This document shows positions 1-9,639 of a stretch of 64,000 nt of DNA, in pieces; the first letter of the stretch is position 1, and each line of letters starts with the position of its first letter. This DNA is from Tricholoma matsutake. Its lineage: Eukaryota; Basidiomycota; Agaricomycetes; Agaricales; Tricholomataceae. The DNA is taken from positions 7,688,001-7,752,000 of the forward strand of contig AP026548.1 in assembly GCA_026075535.2 (NCBI GenBank). The letters are read 5' to 3'. Both the position numbers and the translations under genes were made by a program. The notes under the pieces were generated by a model, which was given only the letters and a program-made list of their open reading frames with translations, was not told the origin of the DNA and ran no database searches.

Positions 1-1278
1 CTGCGAACTTGTCCTCTCTTGAGACACCCACCCTCCCTTACTTGAGTCATCAGAACTTGATTTTGAAATTGGTAGACAAACTTGACTGTCTTGACTCTGC
101 TGGAGACCAGGATATTAAGGACCAATGCTGTGCACTGGTGTTAGAAGTACAAGTGCATGAAGATTTTCTTGATACCAACATATGTGATGCATGGATGAAG
201 AAGAAAATGGTGGATGGGCCCAAAGATCCTAATGTGCCCGAGTTCATCAATGTTTGTGAGCTTATCTTGTTTCCTATCTATTGTCTGAACCTTTTTGTGA
301 TAGCTCTAATTTAAGCAAAACTCATGCAATAAAGGGAGATGCCTGGACCCCTCATTGCATGCTTGATTACAGTTATCATTCTACATCTGCTACCTGGTCT
401 ATCCAGGTCTGGGTCCAATTTTCTGCTGGTAGCTATGCAGACCATTGTGTCATCATCTTGTATCATGTATGTGGCGGCTTGTGGCATTAGAGGCAAGTTT
501 CCCAACCTGTTGAATGCACTTGGTGGAAAGTGGCTTTGGCTGGTGGATGTTCGTACTGCAATGGACACATTTGATCTTACACCAGACCTAGTGGTCTATG
601 CATGCTGTCCAAGCTGCTATAGTCTATACCGCCCCAAGACAAAATCCAATCCACGATATCCAGAATTCTGTAAGTACCAGGAATTCAGCAGTGAAAGAAG
701 ATGCGGTCATTGGCTCATTCACAAGAAGGAACCAGGAAAACCTACTGTGGCACTCCATCCCTATGCATATCAACCATTCGAATCATGGTTGGCAAGGTTT
801 CTCTCCTGACAGGGCATTATTCAATCCATGCATACCACTGAGCGTCTATGGAAAAATCCCACTCGTGTTTGGGGCGACATTTTCGGTGGTAAAGTGTTAC
901 AGGAGTTTCTTGGTCTGGATAAGAAAACTCGATTTCTGGATATGCCGAAGAATGCAAATGAACTGTGGCTGGTGTTCAACTTGAACATCAACTGGTTTAA
1001 CCCATTTGGCAGAAAGATATTGGGTAGACATTGTACAGTCGGGGGCTTTAGTATGGTTTGCATGAACCTTCCAATCCATCTTCGGTATTGAGTTGAAAAT
1101 GTATATCTTGTGGGCATCATCCCAGGGCCTAACTAACCTTCACTTCATCAACTTAATCGCCTTCTTCAACCTCTTGTGGACGACCTCCTTTGCTTTTGGC
1201 ATCCTGGGGTTCTTTTCTTGCAGACTGCAGTGCATACTGCGGGTTGCTTAGTGCAGTGCATGCTGCTTGCGGTGATGT

Positions 1279-2067
1279 GTGACTCGAAGGGTGGCTGGCT
1301 TTGCATCAATTAGTGCAGACAATTTCTGCTCTTTCTGCAGACTCCCGAAGACAGAGAGGACAAACTTTGATACTATGAGTTGGAAGCGATGGACTTATCA
1401 AGAACATATGTCAGCTGCCGTTAAGTGGAGAGATGCTTTGTCATGCAAGAGCAGGGATGCGGAATTTGAGAAAAATCAAGTCCATTGGACAGAGCTTTTG
1501 CATCTGCCATACTGGGATCCCATCAAGTTCAGTGTGCTGGATGCGATGCACAACATCTTCTTGAATGACATACCGCATCACTGTTGCACATTATGGGGCA
1601 TGGATAGTTCTGTCACTCCACAGAAGACAATGGAACCCCACACCCCAGCCAAGCAGAAGGAAGAATTGCAGAAGGTCTCAGATGCAGTAGTTGGGAAACA
1701 CTGCAACAAGTTGAAGGAGCCTCACTATACCTACCTCATTGCGTTCATGAGAGAAAACTCAGTCCATATCCCCACATTGCTAAAGGCCAAAGAACCTCCT
1801 GTCATTCTTGATGGGCCCACCCTGGAAGAAGTTTGGAATGACATGGCTAATACAATTCAACCATCCTGGATTGCATGTGGTCCCAAAGGCCTAGGGTCTA
1901 AAGGTTCTGGGAAGCTTTCAGCAGATCAGTGGCCAACCTTATTCCTGGTAAATCTGGTTATTACTTTGATCCAACTCTGGGGAAATACTGAAGCAACATC
2001 TCGCCAACCCGCCCTTCTTGGTGTTGGTAACAGCAGTTTGCTGGGCCACCAAATGCTCAACATCTGA
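1279..2067 (+). CDS. Tnp2 transposase core fragment
   Basis: This is the longest open block of the decayed transposase, 262 codons. Near its start it has CSFCRLPKTERTNFD, a Cys-X2-Cys pattern that may be part of a zinc-binding site. It also carries the family hallmark FSVLDAMHNIFLND and a later CGPKGLGSKGSGKL segment. The block ends in a frameshift near 2015, because the expected continuation (VTAVCWATKCSTSEEH, then LHLAECICNFGPVHGWW) reads on in the next frame from 2018. It is therefore a fragment and probably yields no functional protein. Confidence 0.75.
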   Translation: MTRRVAGFASISADNFCSFCRLPKTERTNFDTMSWKRWTYQEHMSAAVKWRDALSCKSRDAEFEKNQVHWTELLHLPYWDPIKFSVLDAMHNIFLNDIPHHCCTLWGMDSSVTPQKTMEPHTPAKQKEELQKVSDAVVGKHCNKLKEPHYTYLIAFMRENSVHIPTLLKAKEPPVILDGPTLEEVWNDMANTIQPSWIACGPKGLGSKGSGKLSADQWPTLFLVNLVITLIQLWGNTEATSRQPALLGVGNSSLLGHQMLNI

Positions 2068-2586
2068 GGAGCATATCAAAATTCTCAATGATCAGTTACA
2101 GAAATACTTACACTCACTAGTGCAACTTTTTGGGAAGAGTGCAATATGGGCCAATCAACACCTTTCCCTTCATCTTGCTGAGTGCATATGCAACTTTGGA
2201 CCAGTTCATGGTTGGTGGGCTTTTCCTTTCGAACGATACAGTGGCATCATCCAGCAACATAATACAAACAATAAGTTTGGTATGGAATATCTATTGTCAA
2301 GTCAATTGTTGTCTCACATTTCCGCACCGTAGGGGAGCTTGAACTAACATTTATGAGAACCTTCTGTTGAGGTGGACAACTGAAAACCTTGATGTTGCAC
2401 AAAGGCATCCCTGAGGTTTTGAACAATATCAAGCCCGCATTTGAAAAATCATTTGGCACCGAGTTCCAAGGAGCCCTTCTGAATGACCTCTTAGTTCTAG
2501 GTGCACAGGGAGAGCTGCAACAACCATCGGTTTGGGACGCCAAAGAAAAGGCAACTGATCTCCTGAACTCAACCTATGATTGACTG

Positions 2587-3105
2587 GTGGAATGTATCAA
2601 CTGTTGCTCACCGCCACTGAAGTTCCACTCCTTTAGATCACCAGAGTTATCATCATCCATTCCTTTGGAGCCAGGGGTCCAATATCATCATCGTGCACAG
2701 GCCAATGGTGTGGAATTTGCAACATTTCAGAAGTCCAAAGGCAACACCCAAATTCTCTATTGTTGTGGACAAGATGGTGGTCCCATCTTTGCAGGACAAA
2801 TTCAGGATATATTTGTTCATGAAAGATCAGGGCCCAATGGTAATGCAATAAGCGAGTACTTCTTGGCTGTCAAGAAGTACGAGAAGCTGTCACATGATGA
2901 GGCTAGGTTCAATCCCTGCCAAAAATACCCACTGCTGGATGTATGCCTTTGCCATGATAATCTTTCCTCAGTAGTAGATGTCATTCCTCTGGATGACATC
3001 GTTAGCCATTTTGCGAGCTGTCCATTCGAGATGGATGCCATTGAGGGAGGCTGGAGGATTGTGCTTTCCCTGGATCATGTGAGTGGTGTTGTCTACATAC
3101 CATAA
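2587..3105 (+). CDS. C-terminal part of Tnp2-family transposase, fragment
   Basis: An open block of about 172 codons sits immediately after the stop at 2581-2583 and reads on in the same direction. It contains YHHRAQANGVEFATF, IFAGQIQDIFVHERSG and a Leu/Asp-rich segment ending in DHVSGVVYIP. This resembles the C-terminal region that follows the DUF4218-like segment in fungal Tnp2 proteins. It closes with a stop at 3103-3105. The assignment rests mainly on position and general resemblance. Confidence 0.55.
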   Translation: MECINCCSPPLKFHSFRSPELSSSIPLEPGVQYHHRAQANGVEFATFQKSKGNTQILYCCGQDGGPIFAGQIQDIFVHERSGPNGNAISEYFLAVKKYEKLSHDEARFNPCQKYPLLDVCLCHDNLSSVVDVIPLDDIVSHFASCPFEMDAIEGGWRIVLSLDHVSGVVYIP

Positions 3106-3560
3106 TCTTGCTATCTAACACCATGACAGAGTTAATATTTTTGGCCAATATTCATCTATTTAGATTCTCCATAAAACTTTGAATCAACATCAAAATAACC
3201 TCAGAAACTCCAGTCACAGGTTGCATAGTCAACCAAATTAAGTTCTAAATAACACTTCATCTAGAAAGAGAAAAAATCCCATATATGAATTCAGAATTCC
3301 CCCATTGCTTGTAACCTGTGATCATGATCATAATGAGAAGTTGAAGCACAATGATCTGGATCCAGTGACAGACTTCCTCTTTGTCTCCCAAGTTCTTTGT
3401 CACCTCAAGGGATGGGAATGAAACTATGGCAAAATGTTCTTTCTTTGATAACCCAAACACGTGGGGTCTAAGGCTGTTGTCCATTGAAGAATTGAGTATG
3501 AATGGGACTGGCGAGTCTTCTTTATCTCTTGCTTAAAGTCAAGATATAAATGTCAATCTC
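3106..3560. other. Non-coding stretch, nothing recognised
   Basis: A/T-rich sequence between the transposase remnant and the next open block. The only open frame of any size (minus strand, 3257-3484) has no recognisable motif. It may be the 3' untranslated or internal part of the CACTA element. Confidence 0.4.
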
Positions 3561-3562
3561 CG

Positions 3563-3910
3563 TTGTTTCATCACCTTTGTCAGGCTTTCAAGATACAGGA
3601 GGTTATAAAGCCATCTGAACTCTCGAGTTCTTCATTTATTGCTCTGCATTTCGTCCTCTACATCTTGTCCTATATCATGAAGGCACCCCGGTTCCCAGCA
3701 ACCCAGCTTATCTTATGCAAGGGTGGATCCATTCTGTATCATGCAAAATGCAAGGTTGAGAATGATGTAAGTCATCGTGGGGTATCTTCATATCTGTTGA
3801 TGCTCACAGGCGGTCGGTCCAGGTTGTTCCAATTCACAAGCAAAATTTTCCTCTCAGACACCCACTGCAAGCGGGCGCCCATCTGGTTATTGAACCTGAA
3901 CCAGATTTGA
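3563..3910 (+). CDS. Hypothetical fragment, 115 codons
   Basis: Open frame with a hydrophobic stretch near residues 25-40 and no motif I recognise. It lies downstream of, and in the same direction as, the decayed Tnp2 transposase, so it could be an accessory exon of that element or of a host hypothetical gene. There is no clear start context. I give it low weight. Confidence 0.2.
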   Translation: MFHHLCQAFKIQEVIKPSELSSSSFIALHFVLYILSYIMKAPRFPATQLILCKGGSILYHAKCKVENDVSHRGVSSYLLMLTGGRSRLFQFTSKIFLSDTHCKRAPIWLLNLNQI

Positions 3911-4065
3911 TTGATGTACAATTTCGGCCTTTCCATGATATGTTCACCTCATTGACAAGACTGGCTTTCAATAGTCAATTCCCTTACATCGACAATGCTT
4001 TCCCATAGTGCCACCAGCTGCATTGTTGCCTGAACAGGAGAAATCTGAGCAGCCAGACAGAGATA

Positions 4066-4609
4066 GTGAAGATGAAACCAAGGATACCAGTTCAATATTC
4101 CTTTTGCCATTACTGTGATGCCTCATATGTGGTTGTTACAGATCTGAGTGGGAGGCCTCCTGTTCCTGCAGGTCTTTTGAATGGCTCAGGTCAGATGGTG
4201 GTTTACACATGGACCGGGACTGGTAGTGCATCTGGAAATAGACCGGTGCCGCCTGCTGCACTAGCTGAATGTATGTCACCAATCAGTTGATGTTGACTTT
4301 GCTGACATGTTTAAAGATGTTCCCCTTCCTATGCTGCCTTGCATTCGGAATGATAGGAAAGTCCGTCAGCTTGAGGAGTACACGGGGTGGTTTGAATCAT
4401 TGGGTTGCATGCCCCTCGAGAAGCCTTATCAGTGCCAAGGTGCCTTGAATGGGGATGTCTTCATTCACAAACACAGTGGGAACATGTGGCAGATGTGGAT
4501 GAGGAATGATGTTGGGGGTTGGGAGGTGATCAACCAAGGCCACCAACATCCTTACCTACTGGGATATTGTCTGGCAATGACAAATGACAAGCCTGGCTGG
4601 GTGACTTGA
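4066..4609 (+). pseudogene. Hypothetical protein, two adjacent open blocks
   Basis: Two plus-strand open blocks (4066-4290 and 4307-4609) are separated by a stop and a frame change. The first contains FCHYCDASYVVVTDLSGRPP, a C-X2-C pair. The second contains WFESLGCMPLEKP and an aromatic-rich stretch HSGNMWQMWMRNDVGGWEV. The composition looks like real protein, but I do not recognise the family. A single gene with a short intron or a frameshift between the blocks is possible. Confidence 0.35.
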
Positions 4610-5428
4610 AAAACTATTTCAACCTACAATTACAGAACTAATGCTGGTCTCATGTAACTATCCTATATATATATTTCTGTGTAGACATTCAATTCCAACA
4701 GAGACTTGATGTAACTATGAGGTAATCTGGGACCTCATGCTGTTTGTGTGAGGAATTGTCTAGACAGAAGTGCCTGGAAGTCTGATTGCCATAATCCAAA
4801 AAAACAAAAATACTGTAGACTGCAAAGCAGGGTACATGCACTGTACCAAGCAGATCCCCTAATCCTAAGACATAAGAATCTAGTCTTTGCTTGTAAAACT
4901 GGATGAGGTTTGACCAACATTGGCGCTAGCATTGGCATGAAGATTGTGACTATGTAGCTTGCACATTGCAGTAGCATGCCCGATGAACTGTCACAGTACA
5001 TAATCAATCCCTGAGCTGGTGATGCAGGTGAATATTCTGAACAACAATTGCCAAATGTGAAATGGTCTTAAAACAGATGGCATGGGCTGTAGGAATCAGG
5101 AACTAATTCAGCACAATCTGACTTCTGTGACCACAGGTAGGAGGATGAGTTCACCCTCTGCACCAAAAATAGGATCATCTGAAGTGAAGAGGACAGGATG
5201 CTGCCTTTGTTGAGATACTATGCAATTTGTTATAATTGTGTGGGACAAATGCATCGCAAATGGACAAAGCGAACCAAGTCAAGGAAAGCACTACAGCACA
5301 ATGAGGGTGCAGAAAGACATGAATGGGAAGGTATAAGGAATGGCATGGGTTAGCCATCAAGTTGTTTTGGCTGTGCATCATGCAAGGTCAGGGAAAACTG
5401 GAGATCAGCAGAGAACATAAGCTCACCA
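4610..5428. other. Non-coding stretch, nothing recognised
   Basis: Mixed-composition sequence without a convincing coding block. It ends at the 8-bp duplication TGACTAGG (5429-5436) that marks the insertion point of element E1. The other copy of that octamer is at 7634-7641. Confidence 0.4.
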
Positions 5429-5436
5429 TGACTAGG
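5429..5436. repeat. Target-site duplication of E1, left copy
   Basis: TGACTAGG, identical to 7634-7641 on the other side of the element. Confidence 0.85.
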
Positions 5437-5463
5437 GAGGTCTTTACACTCCCCCCCCCCCCC

Positions 5464-5640
5464 AATCCGAGCAGACTCCGCTCAGACACTCGGACAGTCC
5501 TAGGACTTTGCTCAGACTTCTCTGGCTGAAAGTCCTGCCAAAGTCCAGTCCGAGCTGAGTCTGAGCTGAGTCCTTGGACTGTCCTAGGACAGTCTGAGCA
5601 TCCAAGCGGAGTCCGAGTGGACCAGCACTTGTACAGTCCT
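5464..5640. repeat. Subterminal TCCGAG repeats, left end of E1
   Basis: Many degenerate copies of a 10-15 bp motif around CTCGGACAGTCC and GAGTCCGAG in both orientations, directly inside a 14-nt poly-C run. The mirrored counterpart is at 7528-7615. Similar motif clusters sit inside the ends of E2 and E3. Subterminal repeats of this kind are usual transposase-binding sites in hAT and CACTA elements, so that role is inferred here. Confidence 0.7.
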
Positions 5641-5684
5641 ACTGTCCAAGTTGCTTGTATAATTGACTGAAAAATCAGTGGCTA

Positions 5685-5760
5685 CCACAGGGATTGAACC
5701 CTTGTAGTCACATGATAAAGTACAATTAAGGCAGCGATATAACCGTTAGACTAAAGCATC
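5685..5760 (-). ncRNA. tRNA-like module, left side of E1
   Basis: Read on the minus strand, there is an A-box-like TAGTCTAACGGTTA (5741-5754) and about 40 nt later a B-box-like GGGTTCAATCCC (5690-5701), with flanking bases that can form a T-arm. No full cloverleaf closes, so I call it tRNA-derived rather than a tRNA gene. It would be transcribed outward, towards the left terminus. Confidence 0.55.
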
Positions 5761-5933
5761 ATTACAGGTAAGTAGTGGTGAGGGGTCTGCATGCTACAAC
5801 AGTTTTATCTCTCTATGTACTGCCCCGGCTGTGATGACAAATCAACACAGCTGTGTCATCAACAATGCTGGCACATCACCTTCAATGGTGCCGCCTCCTC
5901 CTTACCTCCTACCCCAATAACCAACAACGGGAA

Positions 5934-5967
5934 TGAGCCCAAATGACGGTATTGTCATTTGGGCTCA
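5934..5967. repeat. Palindrome module 1 of E1
   Basis: Inverted repeat with 14-bp arms TGAGCCCAAATGAC and GTCATTTGGGCTCA around a 6-bp centre. The same GGCCCAAA palindrome precedes intron-like sequences elsewhere in E1, in E2 (11574-11607) and in E3 (three copies). Confidence 0.75.
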
Positions 5968-5970
5968 CTT

Positions 5971-6034
5971 GTAAGTGTTTTTTTACATGATTTTTGTTGT
6001 TTTGTTTAACTAACTGAATTTTCCTTAATGATAG
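5971..6034 (+). other. Intron-like segment 1 of E1
   Basis: GTAAGTG donor, a T-rich tract, a TTTAACTAAC branch-like site and ...GATAG acceptor, 64 bp. It lies immediately after palindrome module 1. Size and signals match the introns of the host MYB gene in this window. Confidence 0.55.
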
Positions 6035-6298
6035 GTTTTATCTATGTTATAACAATGCCGCAGCCTCAAAACCATGACAACGGCTGACACATCCACCACC
6101 CTAGGACCCAGAACCAGCAGCGCAAGCAACTGCTCGTGGGGTGGGAACGGGTACAACTGCAAAATGGCAGGACATCGGCAACACTGACTTGTCCAAATGG
6201 AACGACAACACAATGAGGTGACTGGAGATGACTGGGAGATGGAATGACGAGGGGATGAGCAGGAAACAATGAAAGGAAGGCAAAGTGTATGAAGAAAA

Positions 6299-6332
6299 GG
6301 CCCAAGAAACATCAAACGACGTCTCTTGGGCC
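6299..6332. repeat. Palindrome module 2 of E1
   Basis: GGCCCAAGA ... TCTTGGGCC inverted repeat. It is the same palindrome type as at 5934, with a diverged centre. Confidence 0.65.
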
Positions 6333-6372
6333 ATTGCAAAGGTGTCCCCCTCTGTGCTGCCCTAGGGCGTTG

Positions 6373-6417
6373 GTAAGTTTGTTTTTCTTGTTTTTGTTAC
6401 TAATGAGCTTTTTTTAG
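6373..6417 (+). other. Intron-like segment 2 of E1
   Basis: GTAAGTTTG donor, T-rich body with TACTAAT branch-like site, TTTTTTTAG acceptor, 45 bp. It follows palindrome module 2. Confidence 0.5.
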
Positions 6418-6741
6418 GTATTATCTAGTACTGCTGACGATGACCACTCAGAACCACTGCCGCGAGCAGCTGCTCGTGGGGTGGGAATGGGTGCAACTTC
6501 AAAACGACAAGAATGGCTACCCCGACAGAACAACAAGACAATGAGACACAGCCCCCACCCCCAGCCCTCATGCCCACCACGCAGGACACACCACCTGCCT
6601 CCAGCCTCACGAGCAACTGCTCGTGGGGTGGATGGTGGGTGGAATGACAACAATGGCAGGGAATGACAACAGCACCCACCCCAGCCCTACAAGCCACTGC
6701 TCATAGGGTGGACGATGGGTGGAACAATGATGATTAGGGGA

Positions 6742-6772
6742 GACCCAAGAGATGTCAACATCTCTTGGGTCC
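6742..6772. repeat. Palindrome module 3 of E1
   Basis: GACCCAAGAGATG ... CATCTCTTGGGTC inverted repeat with a 4-5 bp centre. Confidence 0.65.
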
Positions 6773-6775
6773 TAG

Positions 6776-6821
6776 GTAAGTTTTCTCATTTCATTTTTTG
6801 ATGCTAACTAACTTTTTATAG
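6776..6821 (+). other. Intron-like segment 3 of E1
   Basis: GTAAGTTTTC donor, TGCTAACTAAC branch-like site, TTTTTATAG acceptor, 46 bp. It follows palindrome module 3. Confidence 0.5.
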
Positions 6822-7165
6822 GTACAAACTACTACTGGTGATGACGACGACGGGGGGACACCACCACCACCACTGCGGCGAGCCCCTGCTCACAGTGTGG
6901 AAGGTGATGGGGAAGAAATGAGGGGGAAGGGAGACAAGAGGGAAGGGAGATGAGAGGGAAGGGCAACGAGGGGGAAGGGAGACAACGACAAGAGTGGGGA
7001 CACCCACGATGACACCCACCCCACACCTACGACCATCTGCTCATGGGGTGGTTCGGGGGGGAGAAGAATGGGGACAGGAGAGGAAGATGGCCAGGGGATG
7101 ACCCAGGGAGAGACAAACACCACCACAAGCAACTGCTCATGGTGGCTGTTTTTAATTTATTTTTA

Positions 7166-7262
7166 TAATTGATAGTTACGGCCCTTTCCCCTTGAGTTTG
7201 CAAGGGGAGGGCCTAGTATTATACATATTAATTACCTCTCGCACAGATGCGAGGGGGTCAAT
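7166..7262 (+). terminator. Tandem hairpins near the end of the E1 internal unit
   Basis: Two hairpin-forming inverted repeats. CCCTTTCCCCTT with AAGGGGAGGG lies near 7178-7215, and CTCGCA with TGCGAG near 7236-7252. Equivalent hairpins occur in E2 and E3 next to AATAAA signals, so a 3'-end role for an element transcript is a reasonable inference. Confidence 0.4.
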
Positions 7263-7332
7263 TTAATAATCTATTCATGATATATAAAAAATTAGATTTC
7301 AGTAATAAATAGATATAATATATGTAACTTTA

Positions 7333-7430
7333 AATGACTACTTGGCTTAAGTGGTAGATTGTGCATGGTTGGTCGTCATGTGATTGCTAGTCCAGAATTC
7401 TGTTGGTTCAATTCCTGCTGTGCACACATC
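7333..7430 (+). ncRNA. tRNA-like module, right side of E1
   Basis: A-box-like TGGCTTAAGTGGTAGA (7343-7358) and B-box-like GGTTCAATTCC (7405-7415), about 50 nt apart. Transcription would run outward to the right terminus. No complete cloverleaf was found. Confidence 0.5.
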
Positions 7431-7633
7431 ATTTTGTGAGACTTATAAGAATTTCTCTAAGTCTGGAACTTGGACTTTACTTGGACAGTACTTTAAAGGT
7501 GTAAATAAATGCACAATTGATGTTGTCCGAGCAGTGTCCGAGCAGAGTCCGAGTGAAGTCTGAGGACAGTCTGAGTGTCCGAGTGTGTCTGAGTGGAGTC
7601 CGCTCGGACTGCAGGGGGGAGTGTAAAGTACTG

Positions 7634-7641
7634 TGACTAGG
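7634..7641. repeat. Target-site duplication of E1, right copy
   Basis: TGACTAGG, identical to 5429-5436. Confidence 0.85.
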
Positions 7642-7757
7642 CCTCATTACAGAGGCGAAGAAACCAATTCAGGGCGATTCTATCCATGATGTTAATCTTT
7701 CATAATATAGTTGCATTCACTCAGCATACCTTGTGCACATTGCACAGAAACTTGGGG

Positions 7758-8577
7758 TTAGTGGCATTGGTGGGTACCTTTACTGTCAGAGGAAAAGCTC
7801 CAAGGCATCAGCATTGGCCTAACAAAATAGAACAACAAGTGAGGATTGATAATAGGTGAAATTTTATTGAGGAACCAACATTTCCCCTCGAGAGGAACAG
7901 CGAACAAGGTTGTCTCCACATCTACCTGAGAGAATGGGAGGAGAAGTGAAGATGTCACTCATAAGACCAAAAGCATAAAGCGGTGGTCAGGATCTTGAAA
8001 AACTTTGCAGTAGTAGTTGGAATATCTGGCGGGTGGAGGTATTGCAGCCCTAGTAAAGTGTGAAAAAAGACAAAGAGCTCGAAAGACAAGCTCATGTCAT
8101 AACACGTTTCCATGTTTGATGCTGACAGTTGAGTGCCAAGGCCTGCTAAGAAGAAAATCTTGGCCTCCTGTACCTGCCAGAGAAACATCCAGAGTAGCTG
8201 ACATCGGAAAAAAGCACGATGGGGTGTGTTGAGTAATGGATGAGAAGGTGTGATTGAGAAAGCTCCCAACATTGTCGAATATATGCCACAGAATGTTGAG
8301 AGCGCGGCGATTGGTCAAGACACAAAGAAAAACAAGTTAAAGTGATGGAAGAGAGTGATGGGGAAAATGTGCATATGATTGTGATTTCCATAATGTCTCC
8401 CTCAAAAACTAAATGGATTGACCAAAGTAGAGAAACAATGACATCGGCCACATCCTGAAAGAACAATGACCACAAGTGGGTGGGCAGGCGAAGAAGCACA
8501 AGCAGTGAATATATCTTGATCCAAATACTCTGCGCAACAAAACGACCAGGCTGCAAAGTTAGATGGGCGACAAGCAT
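7758..8577 (-). pseudogene. Unrecognised minus-strand coding remnant
   Basis: Several overlapping minus-strand frames are open here. Fragments look protein-like (PSCFFPMSATLDVSLAGTGG at about 8160-8220; QVDVETTLFAVPLEGKCW at about 7880-7940). No single frame is continuous and I recognise no domain. It could belong with the minus-strand frame at 9137-9628. It is reported because the composition differs from random frames, without a function. Confidence 0.25.
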
Positions 8578-8589
8578 ATATACCCAAAC

Positions 8590-9110
8590 AGAGGCTCAGC
8601 TCATTCATCTGCCATGGGAAGAGAAGTTGAGCCTTGCAAAGGCTTGCGCAAGGCCAGCGAAAGGGAGTTTGGCAGCATCCTGAGATGCGCAAGTGAAATT
8701 GAGCCTCATTTGTTCAGCATGAAACACCATGCGAGGCATATAGAGGGTATCACTAGACAACTGTGTGTTCAGAAGACAAGGCTCATTCATCTGACATGGG
8801 AAGAGAAGTTGAACCTTGCAAAGGCTTGCACAAGACTAGCAAAAGGGGATTTGGCAGCATCCTGAGATGTGTAAGTGAAATCAAGCCTTGTTCACTTAGC
8901 ATGAAACACCATATGGATGGCATCACTAGACAACCATGTGTTCAGAAGGAAAGACTCGCTCATCCAACATGAGAAGGGGAGCTGAGATTTGTGAGAGCTT
9001 ATGCAAGACTAACAAAAGGGAGTTTGGCAACATCCTGAGATGCGCAATTGAAATCAAGCCTTGTTCACTTAGCATGAAACACCCTGCAAGGTATAAGCCT
9101 TGCAAGAGCT
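8590..9110. repeat. Tandem repeat, three units of about 170-190 bp
   Basis: Three diverged head-to-tail units start near 8592, 8781 and 8952. Each has CTCATTCATCTG or CTCGCTCATCCAAC, then a Gly/Lys-codon-rich purine stretch, TTTGGCAGCATCCTGAGATG and CATGAAACACCATG. The units are close enough to align by eye. The third is shortened. They separate two unrecognised minus-strand open frames. Confidence 0.75.
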
Positions 9111-9136
9111 TGTGGAAGACTAGTGAGAGCCTGTAC

Positions 9137-9628
9137 TCACCATGAGACTGCCCATAGCATGCCCATTCTTTTGTGCCCCACGCTCAAATTAACATAGCTG
9201 TGATTCACCCCCAGCCTGCAAACCACCATATCTCCAGACCAGATGACATCCCAATTAATTACTCTGAGACCTTCATTCCTTAAGAATAGTCTGTGGAAGC
9301 GATATGCCAGTAAGACAGAGAAAGAGTCCCCAAAGTACTCTAGTGTGATGATGGTTTTCTTGACAAGGTCGTCGGTTATTTCTTTGATGGAGGCAACAGA
9401 GCTCATAGCTATACAGGTAATGGATCTCAAATGCAAGTGGGAAATGTCACTTTGTGATGGTTTGAGTTTGGAGGGAGGTATGAAAGGATGGTTTAAATAC
9501 TGACAGTCTTTGTTTGGCACGCGGTTAAGGACTTCAAGTTCAAAATCCAGCCGATAAAGACAAAGGGTGAAAAATTGCTCGTCCACGTTTGGAGAAATCC
9601 GAGCTGTTTTTTGTGACTTCATAGTCAT
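9137..9628 (-). CDS. Hypothetical protein, 163 codons
   Basis: A complete minus-strand frame from ATG at 9626-9628 to a stop at 9137. The protein has a mixed, protein-like composition with segments EFELEV-like near residue 30 and TIITLEYFGDSFSVLLAYRF near the middle. I recognise no domain, signal peptide or membrane segment of note. The downstream side runs straight into the tandem repeat at 8590-9110. It may be a short multicopy hypothetical or a chance frame. Confidence 0.3.
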   Translation of the reverse strand: MTMKSQKTARISPNVDEQFFTLCLYRLDFELEVLNRVPNKDCQYLNHPFIPPSKLKPSQSDISHLHLRSITCIAMSSVASIKEITDDLVKKTIITLEYFGDSFSVLLAYRFHRLFLRNEGLRVINWDVIWSGDMVVCRLGVNHSYVNLSVGHKRMGMLWAVSW

Positions 9629-9639
9629 GGTTGTATCAG

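Larger units (their letters stand above)
9..3105 (+). pseudogene. Tnp2-type (CACTA/EnSpm) transposase, degenerate
   Basis: Successive blocks in changing frames follow the order of basidiomycete Tnp2-family transposases. An N-terminal block lies at 9-314. A block with GGKWLWLVDVRTAMDTF lies near 520-810. At 830-1130 there is a block with KVLQEFLG, WFNPFGRKI and MVCMNLPIHLRY, followed by GIIPGP. The core is at 1279-2067, a conserved segment with FGPVHGWWAFPFERYSGI at 2090-2310, and a C-terminal part at 2389-3105. In such elements this protein cuts and moves the transposon at CACTA ends. The reading frame is broken by several stops and frameshifts (for example near 1091, 2015, 2332 and 2583), and no single start is convincing. 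No CACTA terminus was found flanking it. The 5' part may extend before the window. Family assignment is by recalled motifs, not by a search. Confidence 0.8.
6110..7145. repeat. GAGCANNTGCTC box repeats of E1
   Basis: The 12-bp palindrome-like box (for example CGAGCAGCTGCTCGTGGGG, GAGCAACTGCTCGTGGGG) recurs with flanking GGGTGG or CCACCC runs near 6120, 6467, 6610, 6690, 7035 and 7125. All reading frames give similar proline- or glycine-rich peptides. The constraint therefore seems to lie in the nucleotides, not in a protein. Confidence 0.6.
5437..7633 (+). mobile_element. Composite non-autonomous element E1 (hAT-like, 8-bp TSD)
   Basis: The element is bounded by the exact octamer TGACTAGG at 5429-5436 and 7634-7641. 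The left end reads GAGGTCTTTACACTCCCCC. The right end, read inward on the other strand, is CAGTACTTTACACTCCCCCC. Both then run into degenerate CTCGGACT/TCCGAGC repeats. Inside lie two tRNA-like modules (5685-5760 minus; 7333-7430 plus), three palindrome-plus-intron units and many GAGCANNTGCTC boxes. G/C hairpins follow near 7166-7262. No transposase is encoded. The 8-bp TSD and CAG terminus suggest mobilisation by a hAT transposase, but other superfamilies with 8-bp TSDs cannot be excluded. The same architecture recurs at 10442-12262 and 29400-31282. Confidence 0.85.

Noticed and set aside
8590..9110. CRISPR array
   Set aside because: Units of 170-190 bp with no spacer structure; the genome is eukaryotic. 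It is an ordinary tandem repeat.
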